A stretch of DNA of 5,999 nucleotides from JACXVD01 sp047975785 (GTDB taxonomy: Bacteria > Pseudomonadota > Alphaproteobacteria > Sphingomonadales > Sphingomonadaceae). The stretch's first letter is position 1, and each line of letters opens with the position of its first letter. This document shows, piece by piece, positions 1 to 5,898 of the stretch. The stretch is from NCBI GenBank assembly GCA_047975785.1, contig JBKEEC010000276.1:1-5999 (forward strand), written 5' to 3'. Below the pieces are notes generated by a model. It was not told the origin of the DNA, did no database searches, and saw only the letters and a program-made list of their open reading frames with translations. The position numbers and the translations under genes were made by a program.

Positions 1-368
1 AGGAAACTGCCGGAGAAAAGCTGACCACATTTGATGTGGAGGAAGCGGCCTTCGCGGCCTTTCTCCGGTTTGTGAAAGAGCACAAGGAAATCTACCGGAT
101 CATTGATGAAGCGGAATTTGTCGATCCGGCCAGCTATCGCACCCATTACCAGAGCACAGCTGCGCGTATTCTGGAACGGCTGCAAGCAGGATCAGCGCGT
201 GGAGATCTGCGCGATGACATCAGCGAAATTCATGCCTGGGCGCTCATGGGGATGAATGTCTTTCTCGGTCTGCGCTTTGCCGTCTGGGATGACAGTAAAT
301 CGCCCGAAGAAATTGCCCGGACTGCAAACGAAATCCTGCATCATGGAATTCTTCGCCAGAAGCCCTGA
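1..368 (+). CDS. TetR/AcrR-family transcriptional regulator, C-terminal part (5' truncated by window edge)
   Basis: The frame is open from base 3 to a TGA at 366-368 and gives 121 residues with no stop, so the gene enters from the left; the GTG at 36 is an internal valine codon, not a start. What remains is an all-helical ligand-binding/dimerisation domain of TetR type. It has a helix around FLRFVKEHKEIYRII, then DEAEFVDPASYRTHY, a long helix ending in ILERLQAG, and the AWALMGMNVFLGLRFAVWD helix near the C-terminus, a pattern I associate with TetR/AcrR regulators of proteobacteria. The DNA-binding helix-turn-helix would be the roughly 70-80 residues missing on the left. The gene converges on tonB. 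Its ligand is unknown. Regulation of the nearby fatty-acid genes is conceivable because many TetR proteins sense acyl-CoAs, but nothing here shows it. The stop codon lies inside a 16-bp tandem repeat. Confidence 0.75.
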   Translation, partial: ETAGEKLTTFDVEEAAFAAFLRFVKEHKEIYRIIDEAEFVDPASYRTHYQSTAARILERLQAGSARGDLRDDISEIHAWALMGMNVFLGLRFAVWDDSKSPEEIARTANEILHHGILRQKP

Positions 369-400
369 GCACCTGAAGCCCTGAGCACCTGAAGCCCTGA
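359..400. repeat. 16-bp direct tandem repeat, about 2.6 copies
   Basis: The unit GAAGCCCTGAGCACCT occurs at 359-374 and 375-390 without mismatch, followed by a partial third copy GAAGCCCTGA at 391-400. The TetR stop codon at 366-368 is in the first copy. Because 16 is not a multiple of three, the TGA triplets at 366, 374, 382, 390 and 398 fall in all three forward frames. This looks like slippage duplication in the short space between two convergent genes. A transcript-end or regulatory role is not shown. Confidence 0.9.
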
Positions 401-441
401 ACAAATCTGATGCGCCGCTTGCGAAGCGTGTCACACCGGTA

Positions 442-1188
442 TTACCCCGCCGGTTTCCACCTTTGTTGCCAGCCATAGCTCGCCTCTACCGGGTTGCCCT
501 GGCTATCGCGTGCCGGACGAAACCGGAAACGCTGCTCCGCCAGCTGGCAGACAATCTGGTCTGCAACCGGATCAATGCTGGGTTTGACCACGCGGCAATT
601 TCGGGCGCGCCCATCTGTGCCTACCGTCATATACACCGTGACGGACTGCCCCCAGCGGATCTGGCGGCCGCCTGCCGGTGTCGGAAAATCACGCGCAGAA
701 TTGATATCACCTGCGATCTTGACCGGCTTGCTCGCCGCAATGCCCCCGGCACCGCTGCCCCCGCGTCCCGATCCGGTGCCACTGCCCTGCCCTGCAGCAC
801 CCGTGCCTGTCCCGTTTTGTGCTGCTCCCGCACTATTGGCTGTGCCGGTAGAGGTCGCACGGGGCGCGGGTGATGGTTTGGCCAGCGGGATTTCCGGCTC
901 TGGCACCGCCACATTTCTGGCTACAGCCTTCCTGCCCGGATTACCCTGCGCGCCTTCATCGGGCCTGCTCTCTGCTTGCGGCGGCGGAGGCTTCGGGGCA
1001 GGAGGGGGAGGCTCCATCACGGTAAAAGTCGAGAGCACGCTGCGCTCTACCGATGCCGTGAGGTCGGGCGCCAATGCACGCGCCAACCCATAAACAGCCA
1101 GCACATGCAATGCGACAATCAGCACCAGAACCGCCGGTCTGGGCCGTCTGCTTGCAGAACTGAAACCGGCTGATCCTGCCTTGCTCAT
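442..1188 (-). CDS. tonB: TonB-family protein (energy transducer TonB)
   Basis: This 248-residue protein has the TonB layout. A short basic cytoplasmic N-terminus (SRRPRP, about residues 12-17) precedes one membrane helix at about 18-40. A proline-rich stretch follows (EPPPPAPKPPPP, about 59-70), then a Gly/Ser/Thr/Ala-rich linker at about 111-154, and a C-terminal TonB domain at about 155-248 with VTVYMTVGTDGRARNC and RFRFRPARDSQGNPV. In the family, the inner-membrane anchor couples ExbB/ExbD and the proton gradient to TonB-dependent outer-membrane receptors; the C-terminal domain contacts the receptor's TonB box in the periplasm. Cys198 and Cys214 in that domain could form a disulfide. The ATG is chosen because the membrane helix follows at normal distance, although no good Shine-Dalgarno precedes it. 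It lies 75 bp after fadB on the same strand. No exbB, exbD or receptor gene is in the window, so its substrate is unknown. Confidence 0.88.
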   Translation of the reverse strand: MSKAGSAGFSSASRRPRPAVLVLIVALHVLAVYGLARALAPDLTASVERSVLSTFTVMEPPPPAPKPPPPQAESRPDEGAQGNPGRKAVARNVAVPEPEIPLAKPSPAPRATSTGTANSAGAAQNGTGTGAAGQGSGTGSGRGGSGAGGIAASKPVKIAGDINSARDFPTPAGGRQIRWGQSVTVYMTVGTDGRARNCRVVKPSIDPVADQIVCQLAEQRFRFRPARDSQGNPVEASYGWQQRWKPAG

Positions 1189-1194
1189 GAGAGC

Positions 1195-1223
1195 TATATG
1201 ATAACGGTATCGCCCTCTGCCAA
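1195..1223 (-). promoter_or_regulatory. Possible tonB promoter, near-leaderless
   Basis: On the minus strand TTGGCA (1223-1218, 5 of 6 to the -35 consensus) is followed after 17 bp by CATATA (1200-1195, a weak -10, 3 of 6). The -10 ends only 6 bases before the ATG of tonB, so transcription would begin at or next to the start codon. That would fit the lack of a ribosome binding site there. Read-through from fadB is the alternative. Confidence 0.3.
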
Positions 1224-1263
1224 GCCCGCTACGTCTGCCGCGCCGGTTGCGCCTGCTGCAATA

Positions 1264-3456
1264 TCAGGCTGCCGCGTAAAGCGTGCCCCCTTTGGTTGCC
1301 ATTTCACGATACATGGCAGGCACTTCAAAGCGCGGGCCGTGTTCAGCGGCGAGCCGGTCCGCCACTTCGACAAACTTCGCAATGCCCACCATATCGATAT
1401 AGCTGATGGGCCCGCCGGTATAGGGCGGGAAACCCCAGCCAAAAATCGCACCCAGATCGGCGCTTTGCGGGTCATGGACGACGCCTTCGGCATAGCAGCG
1501 CGCTGCCGGAACCAATTGCCCGTAAAGCAATCGTTCCTCAACCGCTTCGGGCGAGGGCTGCGGGGCAGCAGGCGGATAATGGTCTGCCATACCCTTCCAC
1601 AGGCCCAGTTTTTTCCCGTCCTCGGCATACTCATAAAACCCCTTGCCGAAACGACGGCCTGAACGCCCCAGATCATCCACCATCAAATCATAGAACGGCT
1701 CCAGCCCGGTCGGCTGGTAAGCGTCCCCCAACTCCTGTTTTGCCGAATCCATAATATCCTTGCCCAGTTTGAGCGTGGTTTCATCCATCAGGGCCAGTGG
1801 GCCAACCGGCATACCAAGATTGCGGGCGCAGTTCTCGATCAGAACCGGACTGACTCCTTCCATCACCATATGCGCTGCCTCGCCCAGATAGGGCGGCACC
1901 ACCTGATTGGTGTAAAATCCGCGCACATCCTCCACCACGATCGGCGTTTTGCGGATCTTGCGATTGTAATCAAACGCTGCGGCCAGAGCGACATCGCCCG
2001 TGCCCTTGTGCGGGATAATTTCCAGCAGCGGCATCCGTTCAACCGGCGAGAAAAAGTGCATTCCGATGAACCTGTCAGGCCGGCTGGAAAATTTGGCCAG
2101 ATTGCCAATCGGGATAGTCGAGGTATTGGACGCAAACACCACTTCGGGACGAATGGCCGCCTCTGCCTGTTCGATCACGCCCTTCTTGACTTCGGGCAGC
2201 TCAAAAACAGCCTCGATCACCAGATCGACCTTTGCCAGTTCTGCATAATCTGTTGTCGGGGTAATCCGGGCAAGAAACGCATCAGCCTGTTCCTGCGTGG
2301 TTTTGCCGCGGGCAACATCCTTGTCGAGAATACGCTTTGAATAGGCGACCGCCTTGGCGGCATCTTCTGCCGTGCGATCCAGCACGATGACATCCATCCC
2401 GCCTTTCACGCTGACATGGGTAATGCCCGACCCCATCAGGCCTGCACCCAGAACACCCAGAGTCCTGATTTCCAGCGGGGGGACATCCTTTGGCCGTGCG
2501 GCCCCCTTGTCCATCGCCTGTTTATTCACAAACAACGAGCGGATCATGTTTTTCGAAACCGGCCCGGCCAGCAATGTCAGGAAATATTTGACTTCAATAT
2601 CCAGCGCCGGATCAAAGGGCAGATTGCTCCCTTCATAAAGGCAGGACATAATCGCCCGTATCGCAGGATAATTATCCCGCGACTGGCCCAGTGCCATGGC
2701 ATTGCCGCCAATATAGAATTGCACACCTGCCGGGTTCATCGCGCCGGCCCCTCCGGGGAATTTGAATCCCTTCTGATCCCACGGAGCAAGCACTTTGGGG
2801 TTGGCCCTGACCCATGCCTTTGCCGCATCAACCGCCTTGCCCGGCTCAACCAGCTCATGAACAACTCCCTGTGCCATGGCCTGTGCAGCCTTGACCGGCT
2901 TGCCCTGCGTGATCATCATCGCTGCGGCCTGCAGCCCCATCAGGCGCGGCAGGCGCTGTGTGCCCCCTGCGCCCGGCAAGAGGCCAATCTGCACTTCGGG
3001 CACACCAAGCTGAACCTTCGGACTATCAGCCGCCACGCGGTAATGACAGGCAAGCGCCAGTTCCAGACCACCGCCCAGCGCCAGACCTTCCAGCGCACAG
3101 GCAACCGGTTTGGCCATAGCGCCTTCTTTCGCAATTTCCTTTGCCGTGTGGCCGCCATTTTCCATCTTGCGTAGCAGCCGCGAAAGACGTGCTGCCTGTT
3201 CATACCCTTCGGCACTCAGCCCACCTTTCCAGCCTTGCAGCATACGGATATCAGCCCCGGCAAGAAAGCCATTCGCCTTACCCGACGCGATCACCGCGCC
3301 TTTCATCGCATCATTGCCGGTAAAATCATCAACAAAGCGTTCAAACTCGGTGATGAGCGCCTCGTTCCAGACATTCATGGTTTCACCGGGCAGATCAATC
3401 GTGAGCAATGCAATGCCGTCGCTGTCAAGCTGAACTGAAAATGTGGAATAGGTCAT
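1264..3456 (-). CDS. fadB: Fatty-acid oxidation complex alpha chain: enoyl-CoA hydratase / 3-hydroxyacyl-CoA dehydrogenase (FadB/FadJ type)
   Basis: This 730-residue fusion would catalyse the second and third steps of beta-oxidation in the cytoplasm. The N-terminal crotonase domain (about 5-210) has the oxyanion-loop motif NGFLAGADI and the two catalytic glutamates in GGGLE (Glu132) and GVPE (Glu154), followed by PGAGGTQRLPRL. The NAD-binding dehydrogenase domain (about 330-512) has GAGLMGSG (337-344), SNTS (Ser443), the catalytic His467 in GMHFFSP with Glu479 in LLEI, and Asn517 in GFYTN; the His-Glu and His-Asn spacings equal those of human HAD. Two C-terminal 3HCDH segments follow (GKGFYEYA; IFGWGFPPYTGGP). 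By recall it resembles the mycobacterial trifunctional alpha chain (PWDxKG, LGRSGR, LGLWxG) and E. coli FadJ more than E. coli FadB. The ATG at 3456 is chosen over an in-frame TTG at 3474 because AGGA stands 8 bases before it. The gene follows fadA by 39 bp, probably in one operon. Chain-length preference cannot be read from the sequence. Confidence 0.95.
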   Translation of the reverse strand: MTYSTFSVQLDSDGIALLTIDLPGETMNVWNEALITEFERFVDDFTGNDAMKGAVIASGKANGFLAGADIRMLQGWKGGLSAEGYEQAARLSRLLRKMENGGHTAKEIAKEGAMAKPVACALEGLALGGGLELALACHYRVAADSPKVQLGVPEVQIGLLPGAGGTQRLPRLMGLQAAAMMITQGKPVKAAQAMAQGVVHELVEPGKAVDAAKAWVRANPKVLAPWDQKGFKFPGGAGAMNPAGVQFYIGGNAMALGQSRDNYPAIRAIMSCLYEGSNLPFDPALDIEVKYFLTLLAGPVSKNMIRSLFVNKQAMDKGAARPKDVPPLEIRTLGVLGAGLMGSGITHVSVKGGMDVIVLDRTAEDAAKAVAYSKRILDKDVARGKTTQEQADAFLARITPTTDYAELAKVDLVIEAVFELPEVKKGVIEQAEAAIRPEVVFASNTSTIPIGNLAKFSSRPDRFIGMHFFSPVERMPLLEIIPHKGTGDVALAAAFDYNRKIRKTPIVVEDVRGFYTNQVVPPYLGEAAHMVMEGVSPVLIENCARNLGMPVGPLALMDETTLKLGKDIMDSAKQELGDAYQPTGLEPFYDLMVDDLGRSGRRFGKGFYEYAEDGKKLGLWKGMADHYPPAAPQPSPEAVEERLLYGQLVPAARCYAEGVVHDPQSADLGAIFGWGFPPYTGGPISYIDMVGIAKFVEVADRLAAEHGPRFEVPAMYREMATKGGTLYAAA

Positions 3457-3464
3457 GCTTTTGA

Positions 3465-3468
3465 TCCT
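3465..3468 (-). promoter_or_regulatory. Ribosome binding site deciding the fadB start
   Basis: AGGA on the minus strand lies 8 bases upstream of the ATG at 3456-3454. The upstream in-frame TTG at 3474-3472 has no comparable site before it and would add only the residues MNRIKS, which are not part of the domain. This supports the 730-residue form. Confidence 0.65.
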
Positions 3469-3495
3469 GTTCAATATGCTGACGGGGAGTAAAAC

Positions 3496-4704
3496 TCAGA
3501 CCCGTTCAATAATGGTGGCGGTGGCCATACCTGCGCCAATGCACAGCGTGGTCAACGCAGTGGATTTGCCCGTGCGCTCCAGCTCGTCCACCACAATGCC
3601 CAGGATCATCGCCCCGGTTGCCCCCAAAGGATGGCCCATTGCAATCGCTCCGCCATTGACGTTGATTTTGTCATGCGGGATTTCGAGCGCCTGCATAAAC
3701 CGCAGGACAACCGCAGCAAAAGCCTCGTTCAATTCATACAGGTCAATATCACCGGCCTGCATCCCCGCCCGTTTGAGAGCCTTTTTTGCACCGTCTTCCG
3801 GCCCGGTCAGCATGATAGTGGGCTCCGACCCGATCGAGGCCATGGACACAATCCGCGCCCGCGGCTTCAGGCCAAGCCGCTCACCTGCTTCCCGATTACC
3901 GATCAGCACGGCAGCCGCACCGTCGACAATGCCCGAACTGTTACCGGCATGATGAACATGGTTGACATTCTCTACCTGCGGATAGCGCATCATCGCCACC
4001 GTATCGAAGCCGGGCATGGCGCCAAGGCCGGCAAAGGCTGGCGCAAGCGCGCCCAATGTCTGCATATCCGCTCCGGGACGGATCATTTCATCACGATCAA
4101 GCAAAACCTGGCCCACACGATCTTTTACCGGGACAACGGATTTGCCAAACCGGCCTTCATCCCAGGCCAGGGCAGCACGACGATGGCTTTCTACCGCATA
4201 GGCATCCAGATCATCGCGCGAAAAGCCATAAAGCGTTGCGATCAGGTCGGCGCTGATCCCTTGCGGAACAAAATAATTATGGAAAGCCGATTGCGGATCT
4301 GTCGGCCATGCGCCGCCATCGCTGCCCATCGGCACGCGAGACATGGATTCAACCCCGCCGCCCATGGCCAGATCACATTCACCCGCCATGACCTTCGCAG
4401 CGGCGATATTGCAGGCCTCAAGACCGGAGCCGCAGAAACGGTTGACCTGAATGCCCGAAACCGTCTGTGCATAGCCTGCATTGAGCAGGGCCGTGCGCGT
4501 AATGACCGCGCCCTGCTCTCCGACAGGGGAGACACAGCCAAAGGCTACATCTTCCACCGCATCATCAGCCAGTGCGCTACGCTCCCGCATCGCTGCCAGC
4601 ACCTGAACCGAAAGTTCCAGCGGCGTAACCGTATGCAATGCGCCATCCGGGCGGCCTTTGCCACGCGGCGTACGTGCATGGTCAAATATAAACGCGTCAG
4701 TCAT
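3496..4704 (-). CDS. fadA: Acetyl-CoA C-acyltransferase (3-ketoacyl-CoA thiolase), beta subunit of the beta-oxidation complex
   Basis: This 402-residue thiolase would cleave 3-ketoacyl-CoA with CoA to acetyl-CoA and a shortened acyl-CoA; the reverse condensation is also possible. The nucleophilic Cys91 is in NRFCGSGLEA. NEAF (326-329), His358 in GGAIAMGHPLGATG and Cys388 in LCIGAG complete the thiolase active site. GGGVESMSRVPMGSDGG (116-131) and NHVHHAGNSSGIVDGAA are typical of the FadA subgroup found with trifunctional alpha chains; by recall they match mycobacterial FadA closely. The length is normal for the family. The ATG at 4704 is preferred to an in-frame start at 4818: GTGAGGA lies just upstream, and MTDAFIFDHARTPRGKG is the standard thiolase N-terminus, whereas the extra 38 residues are not thiolase-like. 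It is the first gene of a probable fadA-fadB operon. With FadB it should form an alpha/beta complex, as inferred from the pairing. Acetoacetyl-CoA thiolase activity cannot be excluded. Confidence 0.94.
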   Translation of the reverse strand: MTDAFIFDHARTPRGKGRPDGALHTVTPLELSVQVLAAMRERSALADDAVEDVAFGCVSPVGEQGAVITRTALLNAGYAQTVSGIQVNRFCGSGLEACNIAAAKVMAGECDLAMGGGVESMSRVPMGSDGGAWPTDPQSAFHNYFVPQGISADLIATLYGFSRDDLDAYAVESHRRAALAWDEGRFGKSVVPVKDRVGQVLLDRDEMIRPGADMQTLGALAPAFAGLGAMPGFDTVAMMRYPQVENVNHVHHAGNSSGIVDGAAAVLIGNREAGERLGLKPRARIVSMASIGSEPTIMLTGPEDGAKKALKRAGMQAGDIDLYELNEAFAAVVLRFMQALEIPHDKINVNGGAIAMGHPLGATGAMILGIVVDELERTGKSTALTTLCIGAGMATATIIERV

Positions 4705-4709
4705 GATTG

Positions 4710-4716
4710 TCCTCAC
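4710..4716 (-). promoter_or_regulatory. Ribosome binding site deciding the fadA start
   Basis: GTGAGGA on the minus strand sits 5 bases before the ATG at 4704-4702. It argues against the longer in-frame reading that begins at 4818. Confidence 0.65.
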
Positions 4717-4827
4717 CGGGAATCGGCGTCTTGAGTGACGCCATGCCGGAGGCAATCTGACAGCAACCACCGCCCAATTGCAAACGCCTTTTTCAATACC
4801 GCCATGCCGTAGCGGCAAGCGGCACAG

Positions 4828-4848
4828 TTTACGTCAATGGAAAGTATA
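4828..4848 (-). promoter_or_regulatory. Candidate fadA promoter -10 with ACGT-centred imperfect palindrome
   Basis: In the 155-bp gap between citE and fadA the minus strand has TATACT (4848-4843, 5 of 6 to the -10 consensus). Six bases further on is TTGACGTAAA (4837-4828), which matches its own reverse complement at 8 of 10 positions and would overlap the transcription start. That is a plausible place for a repressor. No good -35 is visible; TTGACG could instead itself be a -35, but the -10 it would pair with is poor. No known regulator is assigned. Confidence 0.3.
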
Positions 4849-4859
4849 AATGCCGCGAA

Positions 4860-5732
4860 TCAGCCATCTATGGTCGCCTGAAGAGCCAATAACCTGTCGG
4901 CTTGTGCAAGGTGGAGTAACTCCACCATTTTCCCGTTCACAGAAATTGCGCCCTTGCCGGAATTTTCCGGCAAGGCAAATGCAGCCACAATTGCGCGGGC
5001 CTCCTCCAGCTCTGCTCCGGCAGGGGCAAAGACACGGTTGGCAATGTCGATTTGCGTCGGATGGATCAGGGTTTTGCCTTCATAGCCGAGAATTCTCCCC
5101 TGTTCACATTCTGTCTCCAGTCCGGCAAGGTTCGCATAATCATTATAGACACCATCCAGCGCCACCAGACCGTGCGCCCGCGCAGCCATCACCGTCTGCG
5201 ACAGCGCGGCAAGAAAGGCCATGCGGTCCGGCGTGGAACGGGCCAGCATATCCTTGCCCATATCATTGGTGCCAATAACAAACCCGGCCAGCCTTGTATG
5301 AGGTGCGCAGGCCGCAATATTGGCGATTTCGAGCACGCAAAGCGGTGTCTCGATCATGATCCAGAGCGGAAGGTCAGGTGCGGCCCCTGCACTGTCCATG
5401 GCAGACTGGAGAGATATGATATCGGCCGGACGATTGATTTTGGGGACCAGAACACCGCTGGCTCCTGCCTTTATGGCCGCGGCAAGATCGTCTTCACCCC
5501 AGGCCGTATCCAGCCCGTTGATCCGCACCACCGCCTCGCGCCTGCCAAAGCCGCCCTGTTGCAGCAAGGTCTCCACCGCCCGGCGCGCCTCCTGCTTGCT
5601 ATCCGGAGCAACTGAATCTTCCAGATCAAAAATCAGCATGTCAGCCGGAAGACTGCGCGCCTTTTCAAGCGCGCGCGGCTTGCTTCCGGGCATGAACAGA
5701 CAAGAGCGACGCGGACGGAATTGCGGTGTCAT
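4860..5732 (-). CDS. HpcH/HpaI aldolase/citrate lyase family protein (CitE-like; malyl-CoA lyase or thioesterase type)
   Basis: This 290-residue TIM-barrel protein belongs to the CitE-like group, which cleaves or hydrolyses malyl-CoA-type thioesters with Mg2+. Visible family marks are the N-terminal RPRRSCLFMPGSKPRALEKA (about 6-25), FDLEDSVAPDSK (35-46), Arg70 in VRINGLDT, Glu128 in IMIETP and Asp157 in GTNDMGKD (the expected Mg2+ ligands), and GYEGKTLIHPTQIDIANRVF (216-235), whose equivalent closes the active site in relatives. No citrate lyase alpha (CitF) or acyl-carrier (CitD) gene is in the window, so this is probably a stand-alone enzyme such as (3S)-malyl-CoA thioesterase or a beta-methylmalyl/malyl-CoA lyase, not a true citrate lyase subunit. 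The ATG at 5732 is preceded by AAAGG at about 9 bases. It lies 155 bp upstream of fadA in the same direction, so it may share expression with the beta-oxidation genes or have its own unit. The substrate cannot be fixed from the sequence. Confidence 0.88.
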   Translation of the reverse strand: MTPQFRPRRSCLFMPGSKPRALEKARSLPADMLIFDLEDSVAPDSKQEARRAVETLLQQGGFGRREAVVRINGLDTAWGEDDLAAAIKAGASGVLVPKINRPADIISLQSAMDSAGAAPDLPLWIMIETPLCVLEIANIAACAPHTRLAGFVIGTNDMGKDMLARSTPDRMAFLAALSQTVMAARAHGLVALDGVYNDYANLAGLETECEQGRILGYEGKTLIHPTQIDIANRVFAPAGAELEEARAIVAAFALPENSGKGAISVNGKMVELLHLAQADRLLALQATIDG

Positions 5733-5775
5733 GGGCTGATGCCTTTGCCTGCAAATCAGGCCGTGTCAATCGCGC

Positions 5776-5784
5776 CTTATACCA
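5776..5784 (-). promoter_or_regulatory. Candidate extended -10 promoter of the citE-like gene
   Basis: The minus strand reads TGGTATAAG at 5784-5776, an extended -10 element (TGn plus TATAAG, 5 of 6). It is about 44 bases upstream of the ATG at 5732. The region where a -35 would lie holds only GCGTCA, a poor match, and is occupied by the inverted repeat at 5783-5816. Confidence 0.35.
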
Positions 5785-5816
5785 AACTGCCATGATGCTG
5801 ACGCATCAACAGTTTG
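5783..5816. repeat. Inverted repeat upstream of the citE-like gene
   Basis: CAAACTG (5783-5789) pairs with CAGTTTG (5810-5816). Nested inside, TGATGC (5793-5798) pairs with GCATCA (5803-5808) around the loop TGAC. The two stems are separated by a small asymmetric bulge of 3 against 1 bases. The repeat abuts the candidate -10 at 5776-5781 and covers its spacer and -35 region, so it could be an operator; an RNA structure at the end of the DUF4402 transcript is the alternative. Confidence 0.6.
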
Positions 5817-5842
5817 AAACACTCAGGCGCCGCGCGGGCTTG

Positions 5843-5879
5843 ACCAATGCGTGATGAGTCATGCTCATCGCACATTGGT
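5843..5879. repeat. Long inverted repeat, 16-base arms, between the DUF4402 and citE-like genes
   Basis: ACCAATGCGTGATGAG (5843-5858) and CTCATCGCACATTGGT (5864-5879) are inverted copies with two differences (one would be a G-U wobble in RNA) around a 5-base loop. The hairpin begins 19 bases after the stop of the minus-strand DUF4402 gene, where a terminator would be expected. On that strand no T-run follows, so a classical intrinsic terminator is not supported; on the + strand the A/T-rich ATTATTCTAT follows. It may act as a transcript end or stabiliser, or bind a protein. Confidence 0.65.
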
Positions 5880-5898
5880 ATTATTCTATCAGGCCGGT

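Noticed and set aside
416..428. Small hairpin CGCTT-GCG-AAGCG between the convergent TetR and tonB genes
   Set aside because: The stem is only 5 bp and neither strand has a T-run after it, so it is not a supported terminator.
494..1093. Open frame of 199 codons on the + strand opposite tonB
   Set aside because: The Pro/Ala/Gly-rich translation is the mirror of the Gly- and Pro-rich TonB linker; the TonB reading has a membrane helix and a conserved C-terminal domain.
442..1188. Cys198 and Cys214 in the TonB C-terminal domain as a novel redox switch
   Set aside because: Paired cysteines at these places are, as I recall, common in TonB-family C-terminal domains of alphaproteobacteria, so they are not a distinctive feature.
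1194..1676. Minus-strand 160-codon frame running past the end of fadB toward tonB
   Set aside because: It is out of frame with fadB over its conserved C-terminus and shows no domain. The fadB protein ends normally at 1264, so no frameshifted extension is needed.
2416..3174. A 252-codon open frame on the + strand inside fadB
   Set aside because: It is antisense to well-conserved crotonase and HAD domains, and the translation is rich in His, Arg and Cys without a family pattern.
3631..4734. A 367-codon open frame on the + strand opposite fadA
   Set aside because: It lies entirely across fadA and its upstream gap, has no recognisable domain, and its composition is that expected of the antisense of a GC-rich gene. 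The minus-strand thiolase explains the region.
4805..4817. Palindrome TGCCG-TAG-CGGCA after the citE-like gene, and the repeated GCCATGCCG at 4740-4748 and 4801-4809
   Set aside because: The stem is short with no T-run, and a 9-base repeat in GC-rich DNA can arise by chance. No role could be argued.
4705..4818. A 38-residue N-terminal extension of FadA
   Set aside because: The thiolase fold begins at MTDAFIFDHARTPRG, a GTGAGGA site precedes that ATG, and the extra residues lie over the candidate promoter region.
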